From Streptomyces litmocidini (lineage in GTDB: Bacteria; Actinomycetota; Actinomycetes; Streptomycetales; Streptomycetaceae): 64,000 bases of DNA. Within the stretch, counting starts at the first letter, position 1, and each line of letters opens with the position of its first letter. The translations under genes were made by a program, and so were the position numbers. This document shows, piece after piece, positions 35,055 through 43,389 of this stretch. The stretch is from NCBI RefSeq assembly GCF_014649755.1, contig NZ_BMTQ01000002.1, positions 138,761 to 202,760 of the forward strand, read 5' to 3'. Below the pieces are notes generated by a model that did not search any database, was not told the DNA's origin, and saw only the letters and a list, made by a program, of their open reading frames with translations.

Positions 35055-36838
35055 TGGCGGGGCTGAACGGGGCGCGGGAGCGCCGGGTCCGGACGGGCGG
35101 GATCGAGCTGTGCGTCGCCGAGCTGGGCGACACGGACCGGCCGACCGTCCTGCTCGTGCACGGGTACCCGGACTCCAAGGAGGTGTGGTCGGAGGTCGCG
35201 GTCCGGCTGGCCGAGGAGTTCCACGTGGTGCTGTACGACGTCCGGGGCCACGGCCGGTCGACGGCGCCGGTCCCGCTGCGCGGCGGCTTCACGCTGGAGA
35301 AGCTGACGGACGACTTCCTCGCGGTCGCCGACGCCGTCAGCCCGGACCGGCCGGTCCACCTGGTCGGTCACGACTGGGGTTCGGTGCAGGCCTGGGAGTT
35401 CGCCACCGTGCAGCGCACGGAGGGCCGGATCGCCTCCTTCACCTCGATGTCGGGGCCCTCGCTCGACCACTTCGGGCACTGGATCAAGCAGCGGATGACC
35501 CGGCCCACCCCGCGCCGGATCGGCCAGCTCCTCGGCCAGGGCGCCAAGTCCTGGTACGTGTACATGCTGCACACGCCCGTGCTGCCGGAGCTCGCCTGGC
35601 GCGGCCCGCTCGGCAAACGCTGGCCGAAGGTCCTGGAGCGGGTGGAGAAGGTCCCGGCCGGCGACTATCCGACGTCCTCCCTGCCGGACGACGCGGCGCA
35701 CGGTGCCTGGCTCTACCGGGACAACGTCCGGGCCCGCCTCGGCAGGCCGCGCCCCGACGCGTACGCGCACGTGCCCGTCCAGCTGATCACGCCGACCGGG
35801 GACGCGTTCCTCTCCGAGCGCCTCTACGACGACCTGGGCACCTGGGTGCCCGACCTGACCCGGCGCACGCTGCCGGCCAAGCACTGGGTGCCGCGCACCC
35901 GTCCGGACCAGCTGTCCGCATGGATCGCCGAGTTCGTCCGGGCCAACGAGGACGCGGCGGCCAGGGCGCCGAAGCCGGTCGCGGCGAAGAGCGACGTGAA
36001 GCCGGAGTACGCGGAGCGGTTCGGCGGACAGCTCGTCCTGGTGACCGGGGCGGCCAGCGGCATCGGCCGGGCCACCGCCTTCGCGTTCGCGGAGGCCGGC
36101 GCCCGGGTGGTGGCCGTGGACCGGGACGCCGAGGGGGCGGTCCGCACGGCCGAGATGGCGCGCCTGATCGGTGCCCCGGAGGCCTGGGGCGAGACGGTCG
36201 ACGTCGCCGACGAGCAGGCGATGGAGCAGCTGGCCGCGAAGGTGGCGGCCGAGTACGGCGTCGTCGACGTCCTGGTCAACAACGCGGGCATCGGGCTCAC
36301 CGGTTCCTTCTTCGCGACCTCGGGCGAGGAGTGGAAGCGGGTCCTGGACGTCAACCTGTGGGGCGTCATCCACGGCTGCCGCTTCTTCGGCGCGCAGATG
36401 ACCGCGCGCGGGCAGGGCGGCCACATCGTCAACACCGCGTCCGCAGCGGCCTTTCAGCCCTCCCGGGCGCTGCCGGCCTACAGCACGTCGAAGGCGGCGG
36501 TGCTGATGCTCAGCGAGTGCCTGCGCGCCGAACTGGCCGACCAGGGCATCGGGGTGTCGGCGATATGCCCCGGCATCGTCAACACCAGCATCACGGCGAC
36601 CGCGCGGTTCGCCGGGGTCACGGACGCGGCGGAGGAGAAGCGGCGGCAGCAGAAGGCCTCCCGGCTGTACGGCCTGCGGAACTACCCGCCGGAGAAGGTC
36701 GCGGACGCGATCCTGGGGGCGGTTCTGCACGACCGGGCCGTGGTCCCGGTGACCCCCGAGGCCCGGGGCGCCCACCTCCTGTCCCGCCTCAGCCCCGGGG
36801 CGCTGCGGGCACTGGCCCGCTGGCAGCCGCCGGCGTGA
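35054..36838 (+). CDS. alpha/beta hydrolase fused to a short-chain dehydrogenase (EphD-like)
   Basis: A 594-residue two-enzyme fusion. Residues 1-300 are an epoxide-hydrolase-type alpha/beta hydrolase with HGYPDS (36-41), the nucleophile Asp107 in VGHDWGS and a late His in AKHWVP. Residues 322-594 are a classical SDR with TGAASGIG (331-338), NNAG (409-412) and the Ser463/Tyr476/Lys480 triad in YSTSK. The same architecture is known in mycobacterial EphD, linked to lipid and epoxide metabolism. A lipid or xenobiotic epoxide route, with the diol oxidised next, is plausible. It is coupled to the M24 protein by a one-base TGATG overlap. Confidence 0.92.
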   Translation: MAGLNGARERRVRTGGIELCVAELGDTDRPTVLLVHGYPDSKEVWSEVAVRLAEEFHVVLYDVRGHGRSTAPVPLRGGFTLEKLTDDFLAVADAVSPDRPVHLVGHDWGSVQAWEFATVQRTEGRIASFTSMSGPSLDHFGHWIKQRMTRPTPRRIGQLLGQGAKSWYVYMLHTPVLPELAWRGPLGKRWPKVLERVEKVPAGDYPTSSLPDDAAHGAWLYRDNVRARLGRPRPDAYAHVPVQLITPTGDAFLSERLYDDLGTWVPDLTRRTLPAKHWVPRTRPDQLSAWIAEFVRANEDAAARAPKPVAAKSDVKPEYAERFGGQLVLVTGAASGIGRATAFAFAEAGARVVAVDRDAEGAVRTAEMARLIGAPEAWGETVDVADEQAMEQLAAKVAAEYGVVDVLVNNAGIGLTGSFFATSGEEWKRVLDVNLWGVIHGCRFFGAQMTARGQGGHIVNTASAAAFQPSRALPAYSTSKAAVLMLSECLRAELADQGIGVSAICPGIVNTSITATARFAGVTDAAEEKRRQQKASRLYGLRNYPPEKVADAILGAVLHDRAVVPVTPEARGAHLLSRLSPGALRALARWQPPA

Positions 36839-36850
36839 CGGTCGGGGCCT

Positions 36851-36918
36851 GATCCGGGCAGGTCACCGATCCGGGCAGGCCACTGATCCAGGAAGACCAC
36901 CGATCCGGGCAGGTCACG
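36851..36918. repeat. four tandem 17-bp repeats upstream of the MerR gene
   Basis: Units GATCCGGGCAGGTCACC start at 36851, 36868, 36885 and 36902 with one to four changes. They lie 170 bases before the MerR regulator, in a 249-bp spacer with no gene. Even spacing suggests several protein-binding sites or iteron-like copies. Confidence 0.85.
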
Positions 36919-37087
36919 GCGTGGGGACCGGCGGGGTCGTGCCCGGACCGGTGGCCACACCGGCGCGGCCGGCTGGACCTGAGCCGGGCCGGTGGTCGCC
37001 CCGGTGCGACCGGCGGGGTCCGGGGCGGGCGGCGGTCGTACGATCCCTTCCAGGAGGGACCCCGCGACGGCGGGGTGGAGGACGCGG

Positions 37088-38041
37088 GTGGTGGGAGCGG
37101 GTTTGGCCGAGCAGTCAGCACAGCCGGAGTACCGGATCGAGGATCTCGCCCACCACAGCGGGGCCACGGTCCGGACGATCCGCGCCTACCAGGACCGCGG
37201 CCTGCTGCCCCGCCCGGAGCGGCGGGGCAGGTCGAACGTGTACGGGGACGCGCACCTCGCGCGGCTCCGGCAGATCGCCGACCTCCTCGACCGGGGCTAC
37301 ACCCTGGCCTCGATCAAGGAGCTCCTAGAGGCCTGGGACACCGGCCGGGGCCTCGGCGGGGTGCTGGGGCTGGTCGCGGAGGTCCACGGGCCGTGGACGG
37401 ACGAGGAGGCGGACCGGATCTCCCGCGCGGAGCTGGACGCCCGCTTCGGCGGCACGCCGGACGAGGAGGCCATCCGGGAGGCGGTCGAGCTCGGCGTACT
37501 GGAGCGGCTGCCGGAACGGGAGGGCGAGGAGTACCTCGTACCGAGCCCGCAGGAGCTGGCGGTGGCGGCCGAGTTGTACGCGGCGGGTGTGCCCCTGGCG
37601 GCGATCACCGGTCACCTGAGGGAACTTCGCGACCAGGTCGAGCACATCGCCTCCCGTTTCCTGGAGTTCACGACCGAGCACGTCTTCGCGCGCTATCTGG
37701 AGCACCGGCCGCCGACGGACGCGGACGCGGCCGAGGCGGCGACGATGGTGCGGCGGCTCAGGCCGCTCGCCCAGCAGACCGTGGACGCCGAACTGGCTCG
37801 GGCCATGCGCCTGTTGGCCACCCGCCACCTCCAGATCCACCTGTCGCCGGACCCGCCCCGGGCGAGGGACGACCAGCCGCGCGCGGTGTCGCTCCCGGCC
37901 GGGACGATACGGGCCGTGCAGGGCCTGGTCGGCGCGGAGGGCGTCGAGGCCTTCATCGCGGCAGCCACAGAACGAGAGGTCCATAAAAGGACATTGGACG
38001 CACTTGCGGCAAGTCGTCACAAACAGGAGGGAATTGGGTAA
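37088..38041 (+). CDS. MerR-family regulator with long C-terminal domain
   Basis: A 317-residue regulator. The N-terminal winged helix (about 15-80) reads YRIEDLAHHSGATVRTIRAYQDRGLLPRP, then NVYGDAHLARLRQIADLLDRGYTL. The remaining 230 residues are helical (LAVAAELYAAGVPLAAITGHLRELRDQVEHIASRFLEF) and lack a Cys-rich metal site, so it probably senses an organic ligand. GTG at 37088 has GGTGGAGG 6 bases upstream. It precedes kptA by 100 bases that contain three DnaA boxes. It could bind the 17-bp repeats upstream of itself. Confidence 0.88.
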   Translation: MVGAGLAEQSAQPEYRIEDLAHHSGATVRTIRAYQDRGLLPRPERRGRSNVYGDAHLARLRQIADLLDRGYTLASIKELLEAWDTGRGLGGVLGLVAEVHGPWTDEEADRISRAELDARFGGTPDEEAIREAVELGVLERLPEREGEEYLVPSPQELAVAAELYAAGVPLAAITGHLRELRDQVEHIASRFLEFTTEHVFARYLEHRPPTDADAAEAATMVRRLRPLAQQTVDAELARAMRLLATRHLQIHLSPDPPRARDDQPRAVSLPAGTIRAVQGLVGAEGVEAFIAAATEREVHKRTLDALAASRHKQEGIG

Positions 38042-38141
38042 ATGCTTTGACCGGACAGCCCCGTTGTCCACAGAATCTCAAACTTGCCTGTGGATAACTC
38101 CACTTGCTTGTGGATCAAACCCGAACGGGGAAGAAATCGAG
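38042..38141. promoter_or_regulatory. three DnaA boxes in the kptA upstream region
   Basis: TTGTCCACA at 38064-38072 is the perfect Streptomyces consensus. TGTGGATAA at 38089-38097 (TTATCCACA on the minus strand) and TGTGGATCA at 38109-38117 (one mismatch) follow at spacings of 16 and 11 bases. They fill the short spacer between the MerR gene and kptA, close to the likely kptA promoter. Confidence 0.75.
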
Positions 38142-38684
38142 ATGGATGAACGACGCACCGTGAAGGTGTCGAAGTACCTCTCCAGGCATCTGCGCCACCA
38201 GCCCGAGCGCATCGGACTCGTCCTCGACGCGCACGGCTGGACCGAGATCGACGCCCTGCTCCGGGCCGCCGCGGAGCACGGCTTCCCCTTCACCCGTGAC
38301 GAGCTGGACCACGTCGTCGCGACCAACGACAAGAAGCGCTTCGCCGTCGAGGGCACCCGCATCCGGGCGAACCAGGGCCACACCGTGGCGGTCGACCTCG
38401 ACCTGCCGGTCGCCGAACCGCCCGCGTACCTCCATCACGGTACGGTCGCGGACCGGATCCCGGCGATCCGGGCGGAGGGACTGCGGCCCATGGCCCGCCA
38501 CCACGTCCACCTCTCCCCCGACCGGGAGACGGCGACCCGGGTCGGCGCGCGCCGGGGACGGCCCGTCGTGCTGAGCGTCGACGCCGGCGCCATGCGGCGG
38601 GCCGGACACGTCTTCCGCGTCAGCGCCAACGGGGTCTGGCTGACCGACGCCGTCCCGCCGGAGTTCCTCCGTTTCCCTTCCTGA
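38142..38684 (+). CDS. kptA: RNA 2'-phosphotransferase (Tpt1/KptA)
   Basis: A 180-residue enzyme that moves an internal RNA 2'-phosphate to NAD+, giving ADP-ribose 1'',2''-cyclic phosphate and nicotinamide. Family motifs are SKYLSRHLRHQPERIGLVLDAHGW at the start (Arg-His-x-Arg RNA-contacting set), DKKRFAV, the NAD-binding YLHHGTV, and HVHLSPDRETATRVGARRG. Its bacterial role is unclear because these bacteria do not splice tRNA as fungi do. ATG at 38142 follows GGGGAAG. DnaA boxes lie directly upstream. The macro-domain protein at 2829 belongs to a family that handles ADP-ribose derivatives. Confidence 0.95.
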   Translation: MDERRTVKVSKYLSRHLRHQPERIGLVLDAHGWTEIDALLRAAAEHGFPFTRDELDHVVATNDKKRFAVEGTRIRANQGHTVAVDLDLPVAEPPAYLHHGTVADRIPAIRAEGLRPMARHHVHLSPDRETATRVGARRGRPVVLSVDAGAMRRAGHVFRVSANGVWLTDAVPPEFLRFPS

Positions 38685-38720
38685 GCCCGCGTCCCAGGGC
38701 CGTGCGGCATGATCGTCGCC

Positions 38721-39173
38721 ATGGCTCATCCGCATCTGCCCACCACCGAGGCCGCCGTCACCGCGATCCGTGAGATCGCCCGGGAGTTCCACCTGGAGAT
38801 GACGGTGACCGACGACATCGGCGCGGACCGGACCTCCCGGCGCACCTCCTCCGGGGCGTTCGCCGTCCTCGACCCGGACGGCTCGCTGCCGCACGAGGCC
38901 TACGTCGAACTGGGCGGCTCCCCCTCGGTCGCGGTCCAGGTCTTCCCCGAGGACGACGCCACGATCACCGTGGACGGGATCGCGTTCGCGGACGTGCCCC
39001 GCGACGCCGTCCCCGCCTTCCTCCGCTCCGTCCACGGCGGTCTCGCCCATGTGAAGGGACGGTTCTTCCCGCCCGGTTGGTGGCTGATCGTCCCGCTGCC
39101 CGGCGACGAGACGTACAAGGAGCTCGTCCCCGGGGCCTCGCTCACTCCCTGGATGAGCTCCCGCGTCCGCTGA
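38721..39173 (+). CDS. conserved protein of unknown function
   Basis: A 150-residue soluble protein I cannot assign. It starts with a helix (EAAVTAIREIAREFHLEMTVTDDIG), then beta-rich sequence (AYVELGGSPSVAVQVFPEDDATITVDGIAFADVP) and ends FFPPGWWLIVPLPGDETYKELVPG. There is no signal or membrane segment. ATG at 38721 is preferred because CATGAT lies 8 bases before it, a spacing typical of leaderless Streptomyces promoters; an ATG at 38709 is also in frame. Confidence 0.7.
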   Translation: MAHPHLPTTEAAVTAIREIAREFHLEMTVTDDIGADRTSRRTSSGAFAVLDPDGSLPHEAYVELGGSPSVAVQVFPEDDATITVDGIAFADVPRDAVPAFLRSVHGGLAHVKGRFFPPGWWLIVPLPGDETYKELVPGASLTPWMSSRVR

Positions 39174-39264
39174 CCGCCGCGGGTTCGGGTACACAGCCCT
39201 CACTTCCGGGGGAATCGCGAGCGCCGGAGAGAGTCGGCGGCACGGGTCCGGGAAGACGGTGACC

Positions 39265-40281
39265 ATGGGTGACATTCTCGTCGGCGCGTGTTCATGGACG
39301 GACAAGGAGCTGCTGTCCAGCGGCTGGTACCCGGAGGGCCACCGCGGCGCGGAGGCCAGACTGCGGTACTACACCACGAGGTTCCCGCTGGTCGAGGTGG
39401 ATGCCACCTACTACGGGCTGCCCAGTACGCGTAACAGCACTCTCTGGGTCGAGCGCTCGCCGGCCGGTTTCCGGTTCGACGTGAAGGCGTTCTCGTTGCT
39501 GACCGGGCACCCGACGCGCCCCGGCGCGCTGCCGGCCGATCTGCGGGCGGCGGCGGCCCGGCCGCACGGTCGGGCGGAGGCGGACCCCGAGCTGCTCGAC
39601 GAGGTGTGGCTCCGCTTCAGCGGCGCCCTCGAACCCCTGCGCCGGGCGGAGCGCCTGGGCACGCTCCTCTTCCAGTTCCCTCCGTGGCTGGCTCCGGGGA
39701 CGGCGGCGACGTCGACGCTGCGCCGGTGCCGGGAGCGCACCGAGGGCTGGCCGGTGGCGGTGGAGTTCCGGCATCCCGACTGGTGGCGTCCGGACCGGTC
39801 CGCCTCCACCTTCGGCCTGCTGGCGGAACTGGACCTGACCGCCGTGGCCGTGGACATGGTGCAGTCGCTCCCCACGTCCATCCCGCCGGTCACCCCGGTC
39901 ACCTCCGACCGGCTGGCGGTGGTCCGCTTCCACGGGCGCAACCGCGCCTGGGGGACGGGAACGAAGGAGGAACGGTTCCGCCACCGGTACACGCCCGAGG
40001 AGCTCTCCTCCTGGACGCCGGCCGTCCACGCGATGGCCGACCGGGCCCGCGAGGTCCACGTCCTCTTCAACAACTGCTGTGGCGATGCGGCCGTCCGCAG
40101 TGCCGAGACGATGAGCCGCCTGCTCGGCACGCAGCCCGACGCCGACCGGGCGGACGGCCGGAACGACGCGGACGGCCGGGGCGACGCGGTGGAAGGACCG
40201 GGTGGCACGGACGGCCCGGGGGGCACGGACGGCCCGGGCGTCGCGGCGGACGGCCCGGGTGGCACGGCGCCCCTCTTCTGA
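39265..40281 (+). CDS. DUF72-family protein
   Basis: A 338-residue TIM-barrel-like DUF72 protein. Markers are ILVGACSWTDKEL, YYTTRFPLVEVDATYYGLPS, FRFDVKAF, LLFQFPPWL, VEFRHPDWW, VVRFHGRN and VHVLFNNCCGDAAV. The family is widespread and its function is unknown, though a nuclease or metal enzyme activity has been suggested. The last 55 residues are a low-complexity repeat (GPGGTDGPGGTDGPG) encoded by G+C-rich repeats at 40190-40265. GTG at 39259 and ATG at 39265 are both possible starts. Confidence 0.88.
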   Translation: MGDILVGACSWTDKELLSSGWYPEGHRGAEARLRYYTTRFPLVEVDATYYGLPSTRNSTLWVERSPAGFRFDVKAFSLLTGHPTRPGALPADLRAAAARPHGRAEADPELLDEVWLRFSGALEPLRRAERLGTLLFQFPPWLAPGTAATSTLRRCRERTEGWPVAVEFRHPDWWRPDRSASTFGLLAELDLTAVAVDMVQSLPTSIPPVTPVTSDRLAVVRFHGRNRAWGTGTKEERFRHRYTPEELSSWTPAVHAMADRAREVHVLFNNCCGDAAVRSAETMSRLLGTQPDADRADGRNDADGRGDAVEGPGGTDGPGGTDGPGVAADGPGGTAPLF

Positions 40282-40373
40282 ACGTTCTGAACGGCCGGTG
40301 GGCGGGCCGTGCGCCCGGACGGAGACCCGCCGGAGTCGACGCCCGGCCGACGGGGTCCCGTAGGGTCGACGGC

Positions 40374-41267
40374 ATGCGACTGAGCACGGTGATCCTCCCC
40401 ATCCACCGGTGGAGCGAGGGGCAGAAGACCTGGCGGCGGGCCGAGGAACTCGGCTTCCACGCGGCGTACACCTACGACCACCTCTCCTGGCGGAGCTTCC
40501 GCGACGGCCCGTGGTTCGGCGCGCTGCCCACGCTCACCGCGGCGGCGACGGCCACCGAGCGGATCCGCCTCGGCACCCTCGTGACCTCGCCGAACTTCCG
40601 GCACCCGGTGACGCTCGCCAAGGAGCTGATCACGCTGGACGACGTCTCCGACGGGCGGATCACCCTCGGCATCGGCGCGGGCGGCAACGGCTTCGACGCC
40701 ACCGTGCTCGGGCAGGAGGCGTGGACGCCGAAGGAGCGGGCCGACCGGTTCGGCGAGTTCGTGGCGCTCCTCGACCGGCTCCTCACCGAGGACGCGGTGA
40801 CGGAGCGGGGCACGTTCTACTCGGCCGACGAGGCGCGGAACATCCCCGGCTGCGTCCAGCGTCCGAGGCTGCCGTTCGCGGTGGCGGCGACCGGGCCGCG
40901 CGGGCTGAGGCTGGCCGCGCGGCACGGGCAGGCGTGGGTGACCACCGGAGACCCGAAGCTGTACGAGGAGGGGACGCCCGAGCAGTCGGTGGCGGCCCTG
41001 CGCGGCCAGGTCGAGAAGCTCTCCAAGGCGTGCGCCGAGTCCGGTCGGGACGTCGCCGAGCTCGACAAGATCCTGCTGACCGGTTTCACCCCGGACCGGG
41101 GGCGGCCGCTGGAGTCCGTGGACGCCTTCGTCGACTTCGCCGGACGTCACCGGGAGCTCGGCTTCACCGAGATCGTGATCCACTGGCCGATCCCGGACTC
41201 CGACTTCGCCGCCGACCCGACCGTCTTCGAGAACATCGCCACCGAGGCGCTCGCCCAGCTGGGCTGA
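40374..41267 (+). CDS. F420-dependent LLM-class oxidoreductase
   Basis: A 297-residue luciferase-like TIM barrel. MRLSTVILPIHRWSEGQKTWRRAEELGF, YTYDHLSW, RIRLGTLVTSPNFRHPVTLAKELITLDDVSDGRITLGIGAGG and LPFAVAATGPRGLRLAARHG are typical of coenzyme F420-using members. Substrate unknown. TAGGGT at 40361-40366 lies 7 bases before the ATG, as in leaderless Streptomyces promoters. A 40-bp direct duplication follows the stop. Confidence 0.9.
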   Translation: MRLSTVILPIHRWSEGQKTWRRAEELGFHAAYTYDHLSWRSFRDGPWFGALPTLTAAATATERIRLGTLVTSPNFRHPVTLAKELITLDDVSDGRITLGIGAGGNGFDATVLGQEAWTPKERADRFGEFVALLDRLLTEDAVTERGTFYSADEARNIPGCVQRPRLPFAVAATGPRGLRLAARHGQAWVTTGDPKLYEEGTPEQSVAALRGQVEKLSKACAESGRDVAELDKILLTGFTPDRGRPLESVDAFVDFAGRHRELGFTEIVIHWPIPDSDFAADPTVFENIATEALAQLG

Positions 41268-41270
41268 GCG

Positions 41271-41349
41271 TTCCGGACCGCCCGGGGGGCGGCGCCCGTC
41301 AGGCCGTGTGTTCCGGACCGCCCGCGGCGGCGCCCGTCAGGCCGTGCGC
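41271..41349. repeat. tandem duplication of about 40 bp
   Basis: Two adjacent copies starting TTCCGGACCGCCCG (41271-41310 and 41311-41349) differ by a few bases. The second copy contains the stop codon and last residues of the minus-strand DUF6083-like gene. Confidence 0.75.
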
Positions 41350-41891
41350 CGGGCGTGGCTCCGCCACAGGGCGAGCATGACCGGGGAGTCGGCCGGTGCC
41401 GGACGGGCCGGGCAGACGTCGAAGTGGCTGACCCGGCACCCGTCCGACGGCACGGCCGCGCCCAGGTCGACCGCGGTCCCGTCGCCGCCGACGCGCCAGC
41501 GTCGGCCCGCCGGCACGAGCCGGGCCGTCAGCTCCCCGGGCTCGATCATGACCCAGCGCCCGCGCGCCGTGCGGTGCCACTCGGCGAGCGCCCCGCACCG
41601 GTCACAGACGGCCGGCACCGGGGCCCGCGCGTCCGGGGTGTCGCTCACGGGCCCCGCTTCGTCCCGTACCGCGCTCCCCGGCCGCGTCCGCTGTGCCACG
41701 ACCCGGGCGCCCTGGGCCACGACCTCGACCAGGCCGGCCAGGACGTCGCCCACCAGCACCGGATCACGTTCGGGGTGCGCCGCTCCGGTCCGCTCGCACT
41801 CCGCGCAGAGGGTCATGCCGAGGCTCGTGACCCACGTCCCGTACGGCGTACCGCAGGAGTCGCACTCCGCGCTCCGCCGGCCCGCGACCAT
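41337..41891 (-). CDS. DUF6083-like zinc-ribbon protein
   Basis: A 184-residue protein with several Cys pairs: ECDSCGTPYG and LCAECERTG near the N-terminus form a zinc-ribbon-like unit. CDRCGALAEWHRTARGRWVMIEPGEL and RVSHFDVCPARP form the C-terminal domain, common in streptomycetes and listed as DUF6083. Function unknown; the pattern suggests nucleic-acid or protein binding. ATG at 41891 follows GGGAGGG. The 3' end lies in a tandem duplication, so the C-terminal residues may vary between strains. Confidence 0.78.
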   Translation of the reverse strand: MVAGRRSAECDSCGTPYGTWVTSLGMTLCAECERTGAAHPERDPVLVGDVLAGLVEVVAQGARVVAQRTRPGSAVRDEAGPVSDTPDARAPVPAVCDRCGALAEWHRTARGRWVMIEPGELTARLVPAGRRWRVGGDGTAVDLGAAVPSDGCRVSHFDVCPARPAPADSPVMLALWRSHARRTA

Positions 41892-42009
41892 GCCGCCCTC
41901 CCTGAAGACGCCGTCAGCTCCCAGGGGGTCTTCCCCGCCGTGTCCAGAACGAACGGATGTTTACGGCCATCTCCTGGCGCATGTCGAAGGGCGCCGACCG
42001 CGTGCCGGC

Positions 42010-42036
42010 GCGGCGCCGGCTCCGCGCCGGCGCCGC
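42010..42036 (-). terminator. terminator after the MarR gene
   Basis: GCGGCGCCGGC (42010-42020) pairs perfectly with GCCGGCGCCGC (42026-42036), 12 bases beyond the stop at 42048 on the minus strand. Confidence 0.7.
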
Positions 42037-42047
42037 GCGGTCCCCGT

Positions 42048-42563
42048 TCAGCCCTGACGCTTCGGCAGCCGGCGGTAGCCCGGGTGCACGCCGGGGGTGA
42101 GGCCCTGCTGTTCGGCGATCCGTCCGAGGAGCGCCGTCAACCGGTCCCGGTCCTCCTCGTCGAGCGCGGCGAACAGGTCGTCCTCGTGCAGCGCGGCGAT
42201 CTCGCGGACCCGTCCGAGCACGCGGCGCCCGTCCTCGGAGAGGTACAGCTCGTGGTGGCGGCGGTCCTCGGCGCTGCGGCGCCGCTCGACGAGCCCCTTC
42301 TCCTCCAGGTTGTCGATGAGCGCGACGACCCGGCTCGGGACGACGCCGAGGTCGGCGGCGAGGGAGCGCTGACTCCGTCCCGGTTCCACGGCGATCATCC
42401 GCAGCAGACCGACGTCCGGCGGGGCGAGGCCGAGCTCGCCGACGCGCTCGCCGAAACGTCCCGCCGCGTGCGCCCCGAGCTGGGCGAGCAGAAACGCTCC
42501 GCCGCGCGGGGGCGGGGCCGTCGCCGCTCCGGGATCTTCCACTGGTTGCCGGTCACTGCTCAC
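42048..42563 (-). CDS. MarR-family regulator
   Basis: A 171-residue repressor. The winged helix reads QRSLAADLGVVPSRVVALIDNLEEKGLVERRRSAEDRRHHELYLSEDGRRVL, flanked by dimer helices (ERVGELGLAPPDVGLLRMIAVEP and LFAALDEEDRDRLTALLGRIAEQQG). GTG at 42563 has TACGAT 7 bases upstream, fitting a leaderless promoter. Two palindromes in the shared spacer (42583-42607) are likely self-operators, and the divergent membrane/SGNH/NAD-binding operon is the probable target. Confidence 0.92.
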   Translation of the reverse strand: MSSDRQPVEDPGAATAPPPRGGAFLLAQLGAHAAGRFGERVGELGLAPPDVGLLRMIAVEPGRSQRSLAADLGVVPSRVVALIDNLEEKGLVERRRSAEDRRHHELYLSEDGRRVLGRVREIAALHEDDLFAALDEEDRDRLTALLGRIAEQQGLTPGVHPGYRRLPKRQG

Positions 42564-42582
42564 GGGGCTATCGTACGGGACA

Positions 42583-42607
42583 AGAATGATTCTCCATAGT
42601 GAACTAT
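42583..42607. promoter_or_regulatory. probable MarR operators
   Basis: AGAATGATTCT (42583-42593) and ATAGTGAACTAT (42596-42607) are both palindromic and adjoin in the 69-bp spacer between the divergent MarR and membrane-protein starts. Binding here would block both promoters, the usual MarR arrangement. Confidence 0.65.
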
Positions 42608-42632
42608 TCTCTTGAGAGAACGGACTGGACCC

Positions 42633-43388
42633 GTGTCTGCAGCAGAAGCAGAGAGCTGGACCGACCCCCGGCCGAACGACGCCCCCCGAGCACGCCGGGA
42701 GGCACAGGGAGGACCTCCGCCCGGCGTGCTCGCCGTGGTGTTCACCGGACTGTTCCTGGCCGCGCTGGTGCTCGGCACCGTGCTCGCCGGCGGTGACCCC
42801 TTCCCCTCCCCCTTCGGCGGGACCGGCGAGATCGTGGCGTACTTCCGCACCCACTCCGACGCCGTTCGGATCTCCGGCGCCCTCCAGTTCGCGGCCTCGA
42901 TCCCGCTGGCCGTCTACGCCGCCACGGTCTCGGCCCGGCTGCACCGGCTCGGCGTCCGCGCCCCCGGCGCGACCATCGCCCTGGCCGGCGGCCTCCTCGC
43001 CGCCGGGTTCCTGGCCTGCTGCGGCCTGGTGAGCTGGACCCTGTCGCGTGCGGAGGTCCTGGAGCTCCCGCCGCTCGTCCGGGCCCTGCAGTACCTGGCC
43101 TTCGCCACCGGCGGCCCGGGACACGTCGTGACGCTGGGCCTGCTGGTGGCCGGGATCGCCGTCCCCGGGCTCCTCGCCGGACTGCTGCCCCGCGCGCTCG
43201 CCGTGACCGGCCTCGTCCTGGCGGCGGTCGCCGAACTCTCGACCCTCACCCTGCTCCTCGACGGCGCCGCCCTGCTGCTGCCGCTGGCCCGCTTCACCTG
43301 CCTGGGCTGGCTGATCGCCGCCGGCTTCCTGCTGCCCCGGCGCCGCACCCGTACCGAACCCCTCCGCAGCACCGGCAAGGAGCACTGA
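42633..43388 (+). CDS. DUF4386-like membrane protein
   Basis: A 251-residue protein with six predicted helices: VLAVVFTGLFLAALVLGTVLAGG, ALQFAASIPLAVYAATVSARL, TIALAGGLLAAGFLACCGLVSW, VVTLGLLVAGIAVPGLLAGLLP, LAVTGLVLAAVAELSTLTLLLDG and FTCLGWLIAAGFLLP. GEIVAYFRTHSDAVRISGALQF matches the first extracellular loop of DUF4386-type proteins found beside MarR or TetR regulators. GTG at 42633 is the likely start; a TTG lies at 42612. It begins a three-gene operon. Confidence 0.8.
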   Translation: MSAAEAESWTDPRPNDAPRARREAQGGPPPGVLAVVFTGLFLAALVLGTVLAGGDPFPSPFGGTGEIVAYFRTHSDAVRISGALQFAASIPLAVYAATVSARLHRLGVRAPGATIALAGGLLAAGFLACCGLVSWTLSRAEVLELPPLVRALQYLAFATGGPGHVVTLGLLVAGIAVPGLLAGLLPRALAVTGLVLAAVAELSTLTLLLDGAALLLPLARFTCLGWLIAAGFLLPRRRTRTEPLRSTGKEH

Positions 43389-43389
43389 C

